Assembly (NCBI RefSeq): GCF_020859565.1
Contig: NZ_JAJHUO010000016.1
Span: forward strand, 11,269-75,268
DNA: 64,000 nucleotides
Direction of reading: 5' to 3'
Source of the DNA: Saccharothrix luteola
Lineage (GTDB): Bacteria; Actinomycetota; Actinomycetes; Mycobacteriales; Pseudonocardiaceae
In this document: positions 1 through 7,664 of the stretch, in pieces
How positions within the stretch are numbered: position 1 is the stretch's first letter
Layout: every line of letters begins with the position of its first letter
Program-made: the position numbers and the translations under genes
Notes under the pieces: model-generated
What the model was told of the DNA's origin: nothing
The model's database searches: none
What the model saw: only the letters and a program-made list of their open reading frames with translations

Positions 1-59
1 GTGGCCGCGGAGCGGCCCCCCCCCCCCCCCCCCCCGCGGGCGGGGGGGCGGGGGGGCGG
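1..59. repeat. Homopolymeric C/G low-complexity tract
   Basis: A run of 20 C residues (16-35) is followed by G-rich runs. The C and G runs can pair into a very stable hairpin just downstream of the GH43 gene that ends at 75, so it could act as a terminator. Such tracts are also typical of assembly or sequencing artefacts at a contig edge, so the exact run lengths should not be trusted. Confidence 0.6.
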
Positions 60-74
60 ACGGCCGGTGGACGA

Positions 75-1046
75 TCATCGGACGTACGGCCACCCTGCGG
101 AATCGAAGGCCAGCAGGTTGATGCCCAGTCGAGACGCACCGTCGTCACCGTAGTAGTGGTAGACGAGGATGTCGCTGTCGACGTCCGAGAACACGTCCTG
201 GTGCCCGGTGCCGTGGACGCTGCCCTGGCCGGCGAGGATCTCGGTGCCGCCGCCGGAGGTCATGGCCGTGCCGTTGCGGGCGACGTAGGGCCCGGTGACG
301 CTGGTCGACCGGCCGACCATGACCCGGTAGGTGCTCTGCGCGCCGCGGCAGCAGTAGTCGAACGACACGAACAGGTAGTAGTAGCTGCCGCGCTTGATGA
401 TGTTCGGCGCCTCGATCGCACCGCCGTTGCGGCCGGCGATGGCGCGGACGGTGGAGTCGGAGCGCAGGCCCGTGGACGGGTTCAGCGCGATCATCTTGAG
501 GCCGGACCAGAACGAGCCGAAGCTCAGCCACCAGCGGCCCTGGTCGTCCACGACGAGGTCGGGGTCGATGGCGTTGTAGTTGTCGCTGGTGCGCGTCTCG
601 ATGACCAGGCCGCGGTGGGTCCACGTGCCCGCGTTGCCGCTGGGGCTGGTGGCCAGGAAGATCGCCGACCGGTTCGAGCCGAACGACGAGGCCGAGTAGT
701 ACATGTAGTACTGCCCGTTGCGGTAGGAGATGTCCGGCGCCCAGAGGTTGCGGCTGCCGTTGGTGTAGGTGGTGGTCCAGGAGGCTCCGTTGGGGAAGGC
801 GGCTCCCGCGTTGCGGAAGGCGGTGCGGTCGGTCGAGGTCTTCAGGCCGATGCCGTCCGCGGTGTGCGCGACCAGGTAGCTGCCGTCGGGCCTCTTGACG
901 ACGCTGGGGTCGTGCACCCGGATGTCGCCGGTGACCACGCCGGGTCCCGGGTAGGCCGACGCCGGCGGCGCGGCCACGACGGTCACGCCGGTGATGGCGA
1001 GCGCGGTGACGACGGTGGCGAGAACGCGTTTTCTCAATGCAGCCAC
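75..1046 (-). CDS. Secreted GH43 endo-1,5-alpha-L-arabinanase
   Basis: Extracellular glycoside hydrolase family 43 enzyme, expected to cut the alpha-1,5 backbone of arabinan. Residues 1-31 are a Sec signal peptide (KR-rich start, hydrophobic core, ASA-type cleavage). The five-bladed propeller follows, with the three acidic residues of the family: Asp in VHDPSVV near the start of the mature protein, the pKa-modulating Asp in NAIDPDLV, and the acid Glu in AIEAPNI. Single-domain length (323 aa) fits endo-arabinanases, with no carbohydrate-binding module. The start is GTG with GAGGA a few bases upstream. Two LacI-type palindromes (1281-1349) lie about 250 bp upstream; the same operators precede the GH43 gene at 4202, so both probably belong to one arabinan regulon. 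Whether it acts as an endo- or exo-enzyme is inferred from architecture. Confidence 0.9.
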   Translation of the reverse strand: MAALRKRVLATVVTALAITGVTVVAAPPASAYPGPGVVTGDIRVHDPSVVKRPDGSYLVAHTADGIGLKTSTDRTAFRNAGAAFPNGASWTTTYTNGSRNLWAPDISYRNGQYYMYYSASSFGSNRSAIFLATSPSGNAGTWTHRGLVIETRTSDNYNAIDPDLVVDDQGRWWLSFGSFWSGLKMIALNPSTGLRSDSTVRAIAGRNGGAIEAPNIIKRGSYYYLFVSFDYCCRGAQSTYRVMVGRSTSVTGPYVARNGTAMTSGGGTEILAGQGSVHGTGHQDVFSDVDSDILVYHYYGDDGASRLGINLLAFDSAGWPYVR

Positions 1047-1280
1047 GGGTTCCTCGAAACTCTCGGGGTGGACTGGACGCGGCGGCGTGGGTGTCCTGAG
1101 TGGACTACAGCGGTGCTGGGAACGGGGAGGCTCGGCGTCTCGACCCGGCAGCGGACGGCCTGCGCGGACTCATGCGTCGCCTCCTTGCGAGCAGGAATCG
1201 TGACGCGCCTCCGGTCACCTGCCGGATCGCCGGACCGGGAGCGCTTCCGGGGCACCGTAGCGCAGGCCGCTCACGGCGGG

Positions 1281-1314
1281 CAAGCCTGTCTGTTAGCGAT
1301 AACAGGCAGGCTTG
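1281..1314. promoter_or_regulatory. Extended LacI-type operator 1 (arabinan regulon)
   Basis: The core TGTTAGCGATAACA (1291-1304) sits inside a 34-bp near-perfect palindrome whose flanking arms (CAAGCCTG / CAGGCTTG) also pair. The core matches the CG-centred palindrome typical of LacI-family repressors of sugar genes. It lies between the stop of the alpha/beta hydrolase and the start of the GH43 gene at 1046. The sequence is seen directly; repressor identity is inferred. Confidence 0.8.
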
Positions 1315-1335
1315 CCGAGTTGAGACGACTGTCGC

Positions 1336-1349
1336 TGTTAGCGCTCACA
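1336..1349. promoter_or_regulatory. LacI-type operator 2
   Basis: TGTTAGCGCTCACA is a second copy of the operator with one mismatched arm base. Its centre is 45 bp from that of operator 1, close to four helical turns, which would allow cooperative binding upstream of the GH43 gene at 75-1046. Confidence 0.7.
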
Positions 1350-1359
1350 GGCCAGCTGA

Positions 1360-2217
1360 TCAGCCCAAGACCCGGCCGAGGAAGCCGCGGATGTACCCGG
1401 CGATGGTGTCCAACTGGTCCTCCAACGCGAAGTGGCCCGAGTCGAGCAGGTGGATCTCGGCCTCGGGCAGGTCGCGCCGGTAGGCCAGCGCGCCGTCCGG
1501 GCCGAAGATCTCGTCGTTGCGCCCCCACACCGCGAGCAGCGGGACCTGCGTCTCGCGGAAGTACCGCTGGAACAGCGGGTACGCGTCGAGGTTGGTGCGG
1601 TAGTCCCGGAACAGGGCCAGTTGCACCTCGGCGTTGCCCGGCCGGTCGAGGAGGGCCTGGTCGTGCGCCCACGTGTCCGGGTCGATCCGGCTCGGGTCCT
1701 TGACGCCGTGGGTGTGCTGCCAACGCGTGGCGTCGAGCGTGAGCAGGGCCCGCACCGCCGGTTCGGTGTCCGGGCCGGGGTTCGTGGCGTAGGCGAACAG
1801 CGGCTCCCAGAACGGGGTGAAGCCCTCGGTGTAGGCGTTGCCGGACTGCGTGATGACGGCGGTGACGCGGTCGGGGTGCCGTGACGCGATCTTGAAGCCG
1901 ATGGGTGCGCCGTAGTCCTGGACGTACAGCGCGTGCCGCCGCACGCCGAGGTGGTCCAGCAGGCCGAGGGTGATGTCGGTGAGCGCGTCGAACGTGTAGT
2001 CGAACTCGTCGACCGACGGCGCGGCGCTGTGGCCGAAGCCGACGTGGTCCGGCGCGATCACGCGGTAGCGGTCGGCGAGTTGCGGGATCAGCTCGCGGAA
2101 CATGTGCGAGCTGGTGGGGAAACCGTGCAGCAGCACCAGGACCGGCGCGTCGGCGTGGCCCGCCTCCCGGTAGAACACGCGCTGCCCGTTGATGTCGGCG
2201 TACCGGTACGAGGTCAT
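1360..2217 (-). CDS. Alpha/beta hydrolase, haloalkane dehalogenase/epoxide hydrolase type
   Basis: A 285-residue single-domain hydrolase. The oxyanion-hole region is LLHGFPTSS. The nucleophile elbow VQDYGAPIG carries Asp, not Ser, which is the hallmark of haloalkane dehalogenases and epoxide hydrolases (covalent ester through Asp). The general base is the His in SGHFALED and the acidic partner lies in WGRNDEIF. Cap-domain Trp residues are present (PFWEP). No signal peptide, so cytoplasmic. It is divergent from the CGNR gene at 2349, and the shared 130-bp gap has repeated CTAACNGTT motifs. The natural substrate cannot be told from sequence. It interrupts the arabinan genes but lacks any obvious sugar role. 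Confidence 0.85.
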   Translation of the reverse strand: MTSYRYADINGQRVFYREAGHADAPVLVLLHGFPTSSHMFRELIPQLADRYRVIAPDHVGFGHSAAPSVDEFDYTFDALTDITLGLLDHLGVRRHALYVQDYGAPIGFKIASRHPDRVTAVITQSGNAYTEGFTPFWEPLFAYATNPGPDTEPAVRALLTLDATRWQHTHGVKDPSRIDPDTWAHDQALLDRPGNAEVQLALFRDYRTNLDAYPLFQRYFRETQVPLLAVWGRNDEIFGPDGALAYRRDLPEAEIHLLDSGHFALEDQLDTIAGYIRGFLGRVLG

Positions 2218-2240
2218 CGGCTGCTCCTGACTGGGTCGAT

Positions 2241-2328
2241 CTAACTGTTCTAACTCATTTCAACGGTTAGGTATGGCGCCTAGGCAAGCACGCGCGTGTT
2301 AACCTGTCAAGCGACTCAGAACGGTTAG
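2241..2328. promoter_or_regulatory. Repeated CTAACNGTT motifs in a divergent promoter
   Basis: CTAACTGTT (2241-2249) and its inverted partner AACGGTTAG (2262-2270) form a spaced inverted repeat; AACGGTTAG recurs at 2320-2328 directly before the Shine-Dalgarno of the CGNR gene. Three copies between two divergent starts suggest one regulator controlling both genes, possibly the CGNR protein itself (inference). Confidence 0.55.
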
Positions 2329-2348
2329 ATCCGGGGGAGGTGCTCGCG

Positions 2349-2915
2349 GTGCTCGGTGCCGATGACGCCGTGACCGGCGCGTTGCTGGCCAAGGGGTGGC
2401 CCGCGCGCCCGCTGGTGGACCAACCGCTGGGCATCGACCTGCTGAACACCCGGTGGGTGGTCGGTGGTGTCGCCTACGACCTGCTCGACCACGACGACCT
2501 CACCGCCGCGTGGCTCGCGGACCGGGAGCTCGAGCCCGTCCGGCCCGTGCCGCGGCGGCCGTTGCGCGAGGCCCGTGCCGCGGTGGCCGCCGTGATCGCG
2601 GACCCGGCCGACCACACCGCCCTCAACGCCCTGCTGGACCACGGCCGGGTGCGGTTGACCGTCGACGAGCGCGGCCGGGTCGAGCACGACGACGTCCCCG
2701 ACCCGCGGTGGCGTGCGGCCTGGGCGTGCCTGCGCGACTTCGTCGTGCTGCGCGAGGCGGCGCCGGACCGCGTCCGCAAGTGCGCGAACCCGGAGTGCGT
2801 GCTGCACTTCCAGGACGTCTCGCGCACCGGCAGGCGGCTGTGGTGCTCGATGACGGGCTGCGGCAACCGGCTGAAGGCGCGCCGCCACCACAACCGGGTC
2901 CGCGCCACGTCGTGA
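2349..2915 (+). CDS. CGNR zinc-finger (ABATE-type) DNA-binding regulator
   Basis: Small stress-type regulator with an N-terminal ABATE-like domain (about residues 1-130) and a C-terminal CGNR zinc finger. The finger shows KCANPEC, then WCSMTGCGNR followed by a basic KARRHHNR tail, giving the paired cysteines and the namesake Cys-Gly-Asn-Arg. The frame is open from GTG 2340, but the GGGGGAGG ribosome site covers 2333-2340, so GTG 2349 at normal spacing is the better start. Divergent from the alpha/beta hydrolase with shared repeat motifs, which suggests that it regulates that gene (inference). Confidence 0.85.
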   Translation: MLGADDAVTGALLAKGWPARPLVDQPLGIDLLNTRWVVGGVAYDLLDHDDLTAAWLADRELEPVRPVPRRPLREARAAVAAVIADPADHTALNALLDHGRVRLTVDERGRVEHDDVPDPRWRAAWACLRDFVVLREAAPDRVRKCANPECVLHFQDVSRTGRRLWCSMTGCGNRLKARRHHNRVRATS

Positions 2916-3005
2916 CCGCAGTCGGTCCGCCCCCTGACCGCGGGGGTCCCGCAGCGTCGTGACCGCACGCGCGTCAACCGGCGGCCGTTGGGGTATGGCA
3001 AGGCC

Positions 3006-3293
3006 ATGACGCACCAGGAACCGCTCGACCTCGGCGCGACAGACCTCCCGGAGGCCGAGGAGGCGCGCGTCAGGCGTGCGCACGACCTCGACCGGCCGGA
3101 GGTGTTCGACCGGCGCAACGACGTCGACCGCAGGTCCCGGACCAGGGCGAACCTCCTGCCCGAGGAATCGCGGACCGGCAGCGCCGACCCGCAGGCCCAG
3201 GCGCGCGAGGTGCTGCGCGACTCCGACGTGCGCACCGAGGTCCCCGAGTCCGCACCCGACACGATGGCGGAACGGCGCGAGTCCGATGCCTGA
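3006..3293 (+). CDS. Small hydrophilic protein of unknown function
   Basis: About 95 residues from ATG 3006; an in-frame TTG lies at 2988 but the ATG fits better. The protein is very charged (many Asp, Glu, Arg), has no hydrophobic segment and looks largely disordered. It contains a DRRNDVDRRSRTRANLLP stretch. I do not recognise a family. Third positions are G/C biased, supporting real coding. Its stop codon overlaps the left arm of the long palindrome at 3291-3319. Confidence 0.6.
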   Translation: MTHQEPLDLGATDLPEAEEARVRRAHDLDRPEVFDRRNDVDRRSRTRANLLPEESRTGSADPQAQAREVLRDSDVRTEVPESAPDTMAERRESDA

Positions 3294-3319
3294 AAGTGCT
3301 CACTCGGTGAGCACTTTCA
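3291..3319. promoter_or_regulatory. Perfect 13-bp-arm palindrome before the YdeI-like gene
   Basis: TGAAAGTGCTCAC and GTGAGCACTTTCA are exact inverted copies separated by TCG. The left arm contains the stop codon of the preceding gene, and the right arm ends 16 bp before the next ATG. No T-tract follows, so it is more likely a TetR/ArsR-size operator than a classical terminator. Both readings remain open. Confidence 0.65.
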
Positions 3320-3335
3320 CCCGCACGATGGGTCC

Positions 3336-3899
3336 ATGAACGCGCTCACCGACACCCGGACCCTGGACTTCGCCGACGCCGCCGAGTGGGAGTCGTGGCT
3401 GGCCGGGCACCACGGCACGAGTGACGGCGTCTGGCTCAAGATCGCCAAGAAGGGGTCGGGCCGCACGTCGGTCACCATCGCCGAGGCGCTCGACGTCGCC
3501 CTCTGCTTCGGGTGGATCGACAGCCACCGCAAGGGCCTCGACGCCGACCACTACCTCCAGCGCTACTCGCCGCGCCGACCGGGCAGCTCGTGGTCGCGGG
3601 TCAACGTCGAGAAGGCCGAGGCGCTCATCGCCGCCGGGCGGGTGCGGGAACCCGGCTTCGCCGCGATCGAGGCGGCCCGGGCCGACGGCCGGTGGGACGC
3701 GGCGTACCAGCGGCAGCGCGACGCCACCGTGCCGGCCGACCTGGCCGAGGCGCTGGCGGGCGACCAACGCGCGCGCGAGCGGTTCGAGCGGCTCGACCGG
3801 ACGGGGCAGTACGCGTTGTTTCTGCGGCTGATGAAGGCGAGGACGCCGGCCGCGCGCGCCGTGCGACTGCGGCGGATCGTCGACGAGCTGGCGGTCTGA
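3336..3899 (+). CDS. YdeI/OmpD-associated family protein
   Basis: 187 residues matching the YdeI/OmpD-associated (bacteriocin-protection) family: GVWLKIAKKGSG near residue 30, the conserved ALCFGWIDSHRKGLD block, the YLQRYSPRRPGSSWS block and a C-terminal helical region (RFERLDRTGQYALFLRL). Family members are small soluble proteins linked to envelope stress or peptide resistance, but the biochemical role is not established. The gene starts 16 bp after a perfect palindrome, which probably regulates it. Confidence 0.85.
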   Translation: MNALTDTRTLDFADAAEWESWLAGHHGTSDGVWLKIAKKGSGRTSVTIAEALDVALCFGWIDSHRKGLDADHYLQRYSPRRPGSSWSRVNVEKAEALIAAGRVREPGFAAIEAARADGRWDAAYQRQRDATVPADLAEALAGDQRARERFERLDRTGQYALFLRLMKARTPAARAVRLRRIVDELAV

Positions 3900-4010
3900 C
3901 CCGGCGAGTCCACAGTGGATCTCGAGTGGGGGCCGGGTGGGCGGACGGGGGAGAGTCGCGTCCGCTCACCCGGCAAGTCGGTGCTCGCGCTGTCGGCGAA
4001 GGTAGCGCAA

Positions 4011-4024
4011 TGTTATCGCTAACA
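4011..4024. promoter_or_regulatory. LacI-type operator 3
   Basis: TGTTATCGCTAACA is the reverse complement of operator 1's core (TGTTAGCGATAACA). It lies about 180 bp upstream of the GH43-CBM42 start. Confidence 0.8.
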
Positions 4025-4151
4025 CCAGCCCTGGCTGTCGATCAGGCCGGTCACCAGCCGCTTTGGCGTGCGAATGTCGCGCGGACGTGGTTCGACGGTT
4101 CGCAGACCTCAATCGTCTCGTAAAGAGGTATTGAGGCGCGAGGACCTGCGC

Positions 4152-4165
4152 TGTTAGCGTTAACA
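4152..4165. promoter_or_regulatory. LacI-type operator 4
   Basis: TGTTAGCGTTAACA is a near-perfect palindrome ending 36 bp before the ATG at 4202, well placed to block transcription initiation or early elongation of the arabinofuranosidase operon. Confidence 0.8.
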
Positions 4166-4201
4166 GCGCCGCATCCCGACGCGCCACGATGGAGTGGACC
4201 G

Positions 4202-5662
4202 ATGAACAGTGCCGTTCCCCGGTGGGCAGCCCGCAGGCTGGCGGTGGTCGCGGTGGTGGCCGTGACCGCGCTGGCGGGCCTGGTCGTCACGCCCGCCGCT
4301 CAGGCCTCGCCGGCCGTGCAGTACACGAACCCGTTGGCGAACCAGCGGGCCGACCCGCACATCTTCAAGCACACCGACGGCTACTACTACTTCACCGCGA
4401 CCGCGCCGGAGTACGACCGGATCGTCCTGCGCCGCGCGACCACGATCCAGGGCCTGGCCAGTGCCCCGGAGTCGGTGATCTGGCGCAAGCACTCGTCGGG
4501 TGAGATGGGCGCGCACATCTGGGCGCCGGAGATCCACTTCATCAACGGCAAGTGGTACGTCTACTTCGCCGCCGGCCGGACCGACGACATCTGGCGGATC
4601 CGGCCCTACGTGCTGGAGAACGGCAGCGCCAACCCGCTGACCGGCACGTGGACCGAGCGCGGCAAGGTCAACGTCCCGTGGGACAGCTTCTCCCTGGACA
4701 TGTCGACCTTCGTGGTCAACGGCGTGCGGTACCTGACCTGGGCGCAGGCCGAGCCCGGCATCTCCACGAACTCCAACCTCTACCTCGCCCGGATGGGCGC
4801 CACCCCGTGGTCCATCACGGGGTCGGTGGCCAGGCTGACCGTGCCGACGCTGGCGTGGGAGACCCGCGGCGGGGTGAAGGTGGCCGAGGGGCCGTCGGTG
4901 ATCGAGCGCAACGGCCGGGTCTTCCTGACCTACTCCGCCAGCGCCACGGACGCGAACTACTGCCTCGGCATGCTGACCGCGTCGGCGTCCGCCGACCTGC
5001 TCAACCCCTCGTCGTGGACCAAGAGCGCGAACCCGGTGTTCGCGTCCAACGCGTCGACCAGCCAGTACGGCCCGGGGCACAACTCGTTCACCGTCTCCGA
5101 GGACGGGCAGAGCGACATCCTCGTCTACCACGACCGCAGCTACCGCGACATCTCCGGCGACCCGCTGCGCGACCCGAACCGCCGCACCCGCGTGCAGAAG
5201 GTCTACTGGAACGCCGACGGCACGCCGAACTTCGGCATCCCGGTGGCCGACGGCGTCACGCCCGTGCGCCTCAAGTCCTACGACTACCCCGACCGCTTCA
5301 TCCGGCACTGGGAGTACCGGGCCCGGGTCGAGGCAGGGGTGAACCCGCTGGCCGACTCGCAGTTCCGCGTCGTGACGGGCCTGAACGGCTCCGGCACGGT
5401 GTCGCTGGAGTCGACCAACTTCCCGGGCTACTACCTGCGGCACCGCAACCACGAGATGTGGGTCGAGCGCAACGACGGCAGCGCCGTCTTCCGCGCCGAC
5501 GCCTCCTTCCACCGCCGCGCGGGCCTGGCCTCGGGCTCCGCGGTGTCCTTCGAGTCGACCAACTTCCCCGGCCAGTACATCCGCCACAACGGCACGACCG
5601 TCAACCTGACCACCGCACCCGACGCCGTCGCACGCGCCGACGCCACGTTCATCCTGGAGTGA
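4202..5662 (+). CDS. Secreted GH43 exo-alpha-L-arabinofuranosidase with CBM42
   Basis: 486 residues in three parts: a signal peptide (about 1-35, AQA-type cleavage), a GH43 propeller (about 40-345) and a C-terminal AbfB/CBM42 beta-trefoil (about 350-486) with repeated ESTNFPGYYLRH / ESTNFPGQYIRH signatures. The catalytic acids are Asp in RADPHIF, Asp in SFSLDMS and Glu in KVAEGPSV. The domain order matches exo-1,5-alpha-L-arabinofuranosidases of Streptomyces, which release arabinose from arabinan while CBM42 binds arabinose side chains. It is followed 7 bp later by a mutarotase gene in one operon, and preceded by LacI-type operators shared with the endo-arabinanase, giving a coherent arabinan-degrading set. 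Confidence 0.92.
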   Translation: MNSAVPRWAARRLAVVAVVAVTALAGLVVTPAAQASPAVQYTNPLANQRADPHIFKHTDGYYYFTATAPEYDRIVLRRATTIQGLASAPESVIWRKHSSGEMGAHIWAPEIHFINGKWYVYFAAGRTDDIWRIRPYVLENGSANPLTGTWTERGKVNVPWDSFSLDMSTFVVNGVRYLTWAQAEPGISTNSNLYLARMGATPWSITGSVARLTVPTLAWETRGGVKVAEGPSVIERNGRVFLTYSASATDANYCLGMLTASASADLLNPSSWTKSANPVFASNASTSQYGPGHNSFTVSEDGQSDILVYHDRSYRDISGDPLRDPNRRTRVQKVYWNADGTPNFGIPVADGVTPVRLKSYDYPDRFIRHWEYRARVEAGVNPLADSQFRVVTGLNGSGTVSLESTNFPGYYLRHRNHEMWVERNDGSAVFRADASFHRRAGLASGSAVSFESTNFPGQYIRHNGTTVNLTTAPDAVARADATFILE

Positions 5663-5669
5663 CCGAAAA

Positions 5670-6086
5670 GTGCTGCGCTTCCCGTTGATCCACCCGCCGC
5701 TGCTGCACGCCCTGGCCACGGCGGGCCACGGGTCCAAGGTCCTGCTCGCGGACGCCAACTACGCGCACCGGACCAACGTCCACCACCGGGCCGAGGTGAT
5801 CCACCTCAACCTGCGCCCCGGCCTCGTCACGGTCGACGAGGTGCTGGAGCCGGTGCTGTCGGCGATCCCGGTGGAGGCCGTGCACACCATGCGGCCCGAC
5901 GACCTGGGCACGCCGGCGGCGTGGGCGGACTACGAGCGCGTGCTCGGCCCCGACCTGCCGCTGCAACCGTTGGCGCGGCAGGACTTCTACGCGGCCTGCC
6001 GTGCGCCGGAGCTGGCGGTGTGCGTGGCCACCGGTGACGGTCGGCACTACGCGAACGTGCTGCTGACGGTCGGCGCCATCTCCTGA
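5670..6086 (+). CDS. RbsD/FucU family sugar mutarotase
   Basis: 138-residue cytoplasmic protein of the D-ribose pyranase / L-fucose mutarotase family, which interconverts anomeric or ring forms of sugars. Recognisable features are the N-terminal HPPLLHALATAGHGSKVLLADANY segment (read in two parts: HPPLLHALATAGHG then SKVLLADANY), with the catalytic His and Asp regions, and a C-terminal TGDGRHYANVLLTVG motif. GTG start 7 bp after the GH43-CBM42 stop, so co-transcribed. In this context the likely substrate is L-arabinose or a related pentose (inference). A strong 17-bp-stem terminator follows 3 bp after the stop. Confidence 0.88.
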   Translation: MLRFPLIHPPLLHALATAGHGSKVLLADANYAHRTNVHHRAEVIHLNLRPGLVTVDEVLEPVLSAIPVEAVHTMRPDDLGTPAAWADYERVLGPDLPLQPLARQDFYAACRAPELAVCVATGDGRHYANVLLTVGAIS

Positions 6087-6089
6087 TCC

Positions 6090-6137
6090 CCGGTCCCCGA
6101 CCCGCGTGCGCCGGCGTGCGCGCGGGTCGGGGACCGG
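6090..6137 (+). terminator. Strong hairpin terminator of the arabinan operon
   Basis: A perfect 17-bp inverted repeat (6090-6106 with 6121-6137, core GGTCCCCGACCCGCG) encloses a 14-nt loop and begins 3 bp after the mutarotase stop codon. There is no U-tract, as is common in high-GC actinomycetes. Confidence 0.8.
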
Positions 6138-6429
6138 ACCCGGTGCCGGTCACGGCACGAGCGACCCGAGTCCGGTCGGCACGCCACCACGTCCGCGTCG
6201 ACCCTGACCGGCAGGTCGGCGGTGGTGTGGCCGTTGACACCGCGTTGACCAGCCGGTGGCCGCGGTCGCGCAGCGCGCTCACCCGGTCCGCGCCGAGCGT
6301 CCCCCGGTCATGCTCGCGCCGGCCGCGACGACGACCGGCCCGGACCCCGGCACGCCCTGCCCGCCGCACGCCTCGGCGGGCGGGTTCACCGGCGGCCGGA
6401 CGTACGTCAGGCACTCCATCCGGTCCGGC
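6138..6429. other. Non-coding stretch with possible decayed coding sequence
   Basis: No convincing gene between the terminator and the TetR fragment. Several frames are open only because of GC bias. The helix-turn-helix half expected upstream of the TetR fragment is not found in any frame here, so the stretch looks like gene debris. Confidence 0.45.
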
Positions 6430-6803
6430 CGGGGGAGGGCGATGTCGAGGACAACCTCGCCGAGCTCGCGCACGCGGTGCTGGACTTCTACCAGCGGTCG
6501 ATCCCGATGCTCGCCGCGCTGCTCTCGGACCCGCAGCGGATGGCGGCCCACCGGGTGGCGATGAGCAGGCACGGCGGCGGCCCGGAGAAGGCCGCCACGC
6601 CGTTCGCCGAGTACCTGGAGGCCGAACGGGCGCTCGGCCGGATCGCGCCGGACGCCGATCCGGACGCGGCGGCGTCACTGCTCGTCGGGGCGTGCTTCCA
6701 GGAAGCGTTCCTGCGCTACTACGCCGAAGGTCCCGACGCCGCCGCCGCACCACGCGCGCACGCCGAAGCCCTGGCCCGAGCGGTCGTCAGGCCGCTGCGC
6801 TGA
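6430..6803 (+). pseudogene. C-terminal fragment of a TetR-family regulator
   Basis: The frame reads into GDVEDNLAELAHAVLDFYQ, then typical TetR ligand-domain helices (LLSDPQRMAAHR, PFAEYLEAERALGRI, DPDAAASLLVGACFQEAFL). This matches the last roughly 110 residues of AcrR/TetR proteins. The N-terminal DNA-binding domain is missing: no helix-turn-helix can be read in any frame for 300 bp upstream. The longest ATG- or GTG-initiated piece begins at 6477. It is best read as a truncated remnant. Confidence 0.6.
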
Positions 6804-6838
6804 TCCTGCGGCACGGCGCCCGCCGATGACGGGAGCGC

Positions 6839-7177
6839 TCAGCCCAACGGGCTGTGCAGGATCGCCGCCCACCCGTCGGGCCCCACGGCCACGCAACGCC
6901 GCTCGTGCGGGCCGGTGGTGATGTCGCCGACCCGGAACCCGAGGGCCTGCGCGCGAGTCCGGGCCTCGTCCAGGTCGGGCACCTTCACCAGCACGGCCGG
7001 GCCGTCGTGGACGCGGTCCGCGCCGGACAGGGCGAGTCGCCCGCCCGCCACGTCGAACTGCGCCCAGCGGTCGCCGTCCACGAACGTCGGCGCGACGCCG
7101 AGCAACGCGGACCACCGCTCGACCGCGCCGGCGAGGTCGTCTGTCGGGACAACGGGAGCGATGCGTTCAGCGGTCAC
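6839..7177 (-). CDS. VOC (glyoxalase/bleomycin-resistance fold) protein
   Basis: About 112 residues from GTG 7177; the open frame extends to 7246, but the upstream part lacks a ribosome site and family similarity. The chain has the paired beta-alpha-beta-beta-beta units of the vicinal-oxygen-chelate fold: APVVPTDDLAGAVERWSALLG in the first half and VKVPDLDEARTRAQALGF, then CVAVGPDGWAAILHSP, in the second. Metal ligands are not clearly conserved, so it may bind a ligand and not catalyse. Function unknown. Confidence 0.75.
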   Translation of the reverse strand: MTAERIAPVVPTDDLAGAVERWSALLGVAPTFVDGDRWAQFDVAGGRLALSGADRVHDGPAVLVKVPDLDEARTRAQALGFRVGDITTGPHERRCVAVGPDGWAAILHSPLG

Positions 7178-7250
7178 GTGATCGACGCTAATGACGCCCC
7201 ACCCCGCGGTCAACGCCGCGGCGGGGGATCGAGCAACAACGAACAAGGCA

Positions 7251-7282
7251 CTTCGGACGGTTCAGGGGTGAACCGTCTGAAG
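7251..7282 (-). terminator. Hairpin downstream of the small minus-strand gene
   Basis: CTTCGGACGGTTCA and TGAACCGTCTGAAG pair in 13 of 14 positions around GGGG. It lies 22 bp downstream of the stop of the 55-residue gene at 7304-7471 and upstream of the VOC gene, so it probably terminates the former. An operator role for the VOC gene cannot be excluded. Confidence 0.6.
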
Positions 7283-7303
7283 TGGATGGTCTGCCGCCGC
7301 GGG

Positions 7304-7471
7304 CTACCGCGGTTCGTCGATGCCGGGCACGGTCACGTCGTCGTCCGCGGGCGGCTCGGGATCGCGCCACTCCTCGGCCCGGCTCGGGCGGTTGCCGCGC
7401 AACGTGCCTTCCAGCTCGTGCTTGAGCTGCTCGTCCTTGATCGGGCCGTGCTTGCTGCTCTCGCGGTGCAT
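7304..7471 (-). CDS. Small conserved actinobacterial protein (55 aa)
   Basis: Starts MHRESSKHGPIKDEQLKHEL, a start I recognise as recurring in short uncharacterised actinomycete proteins. It is charged, has no membrane segment and ends in an acidic, Pro-rich tail (DPEPPADDD). ATG start with a GGAGG-type site upstream (the complement of CCTCC at 7486-7490 region). The role is unknown; neighbours (Hsp20-like, DUF2795) suggest a general stress context (inference). Confidence 0.75.
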   Translation of the reverse strand: MHRESSKHGPIKDEQLKHELEGTLRGNRPSRAEEWRDPEPPADDDVTVPGIDEPR

Positions 7472-7664
7472 GGGCGGGTCCCTCCTCCATGCTCCTGGGG
7501 ACGGTCGCTTGCCCGGGAGGAGTACCCCGGCGCGTTCGGCCGAATCGCGTTCACCCGTCAGCCTTCGCCACGGACGGTGGCGGTTCACCCGTTCGACCGA
7601 GCATGGAGGGTCCCCGACCGGGGTATTTCCCACTGTGAGGACCAGGTAAACGGGAGGTGGCGTC

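Larger units (their letters stand above)
3900..4201. other. Intergenic region carrying the GH43-CBM42 promoter
   Basis: A 302-bp gap without a gene. It holds two LacI-type operators (4011-4024 and 4152-4165) and less GC-rich DNA suited to a promoter for the gene at 4202. I see no other structure. Confidence 0.6.

Noticed and set aside
156..1703. Long plus-strand frame opposite the GH43 and hydrolase genes
   Set aside because: Antisense shadow with Val/Gly/Arg repeats; both minus-strand genes have clear catalytic motifs.
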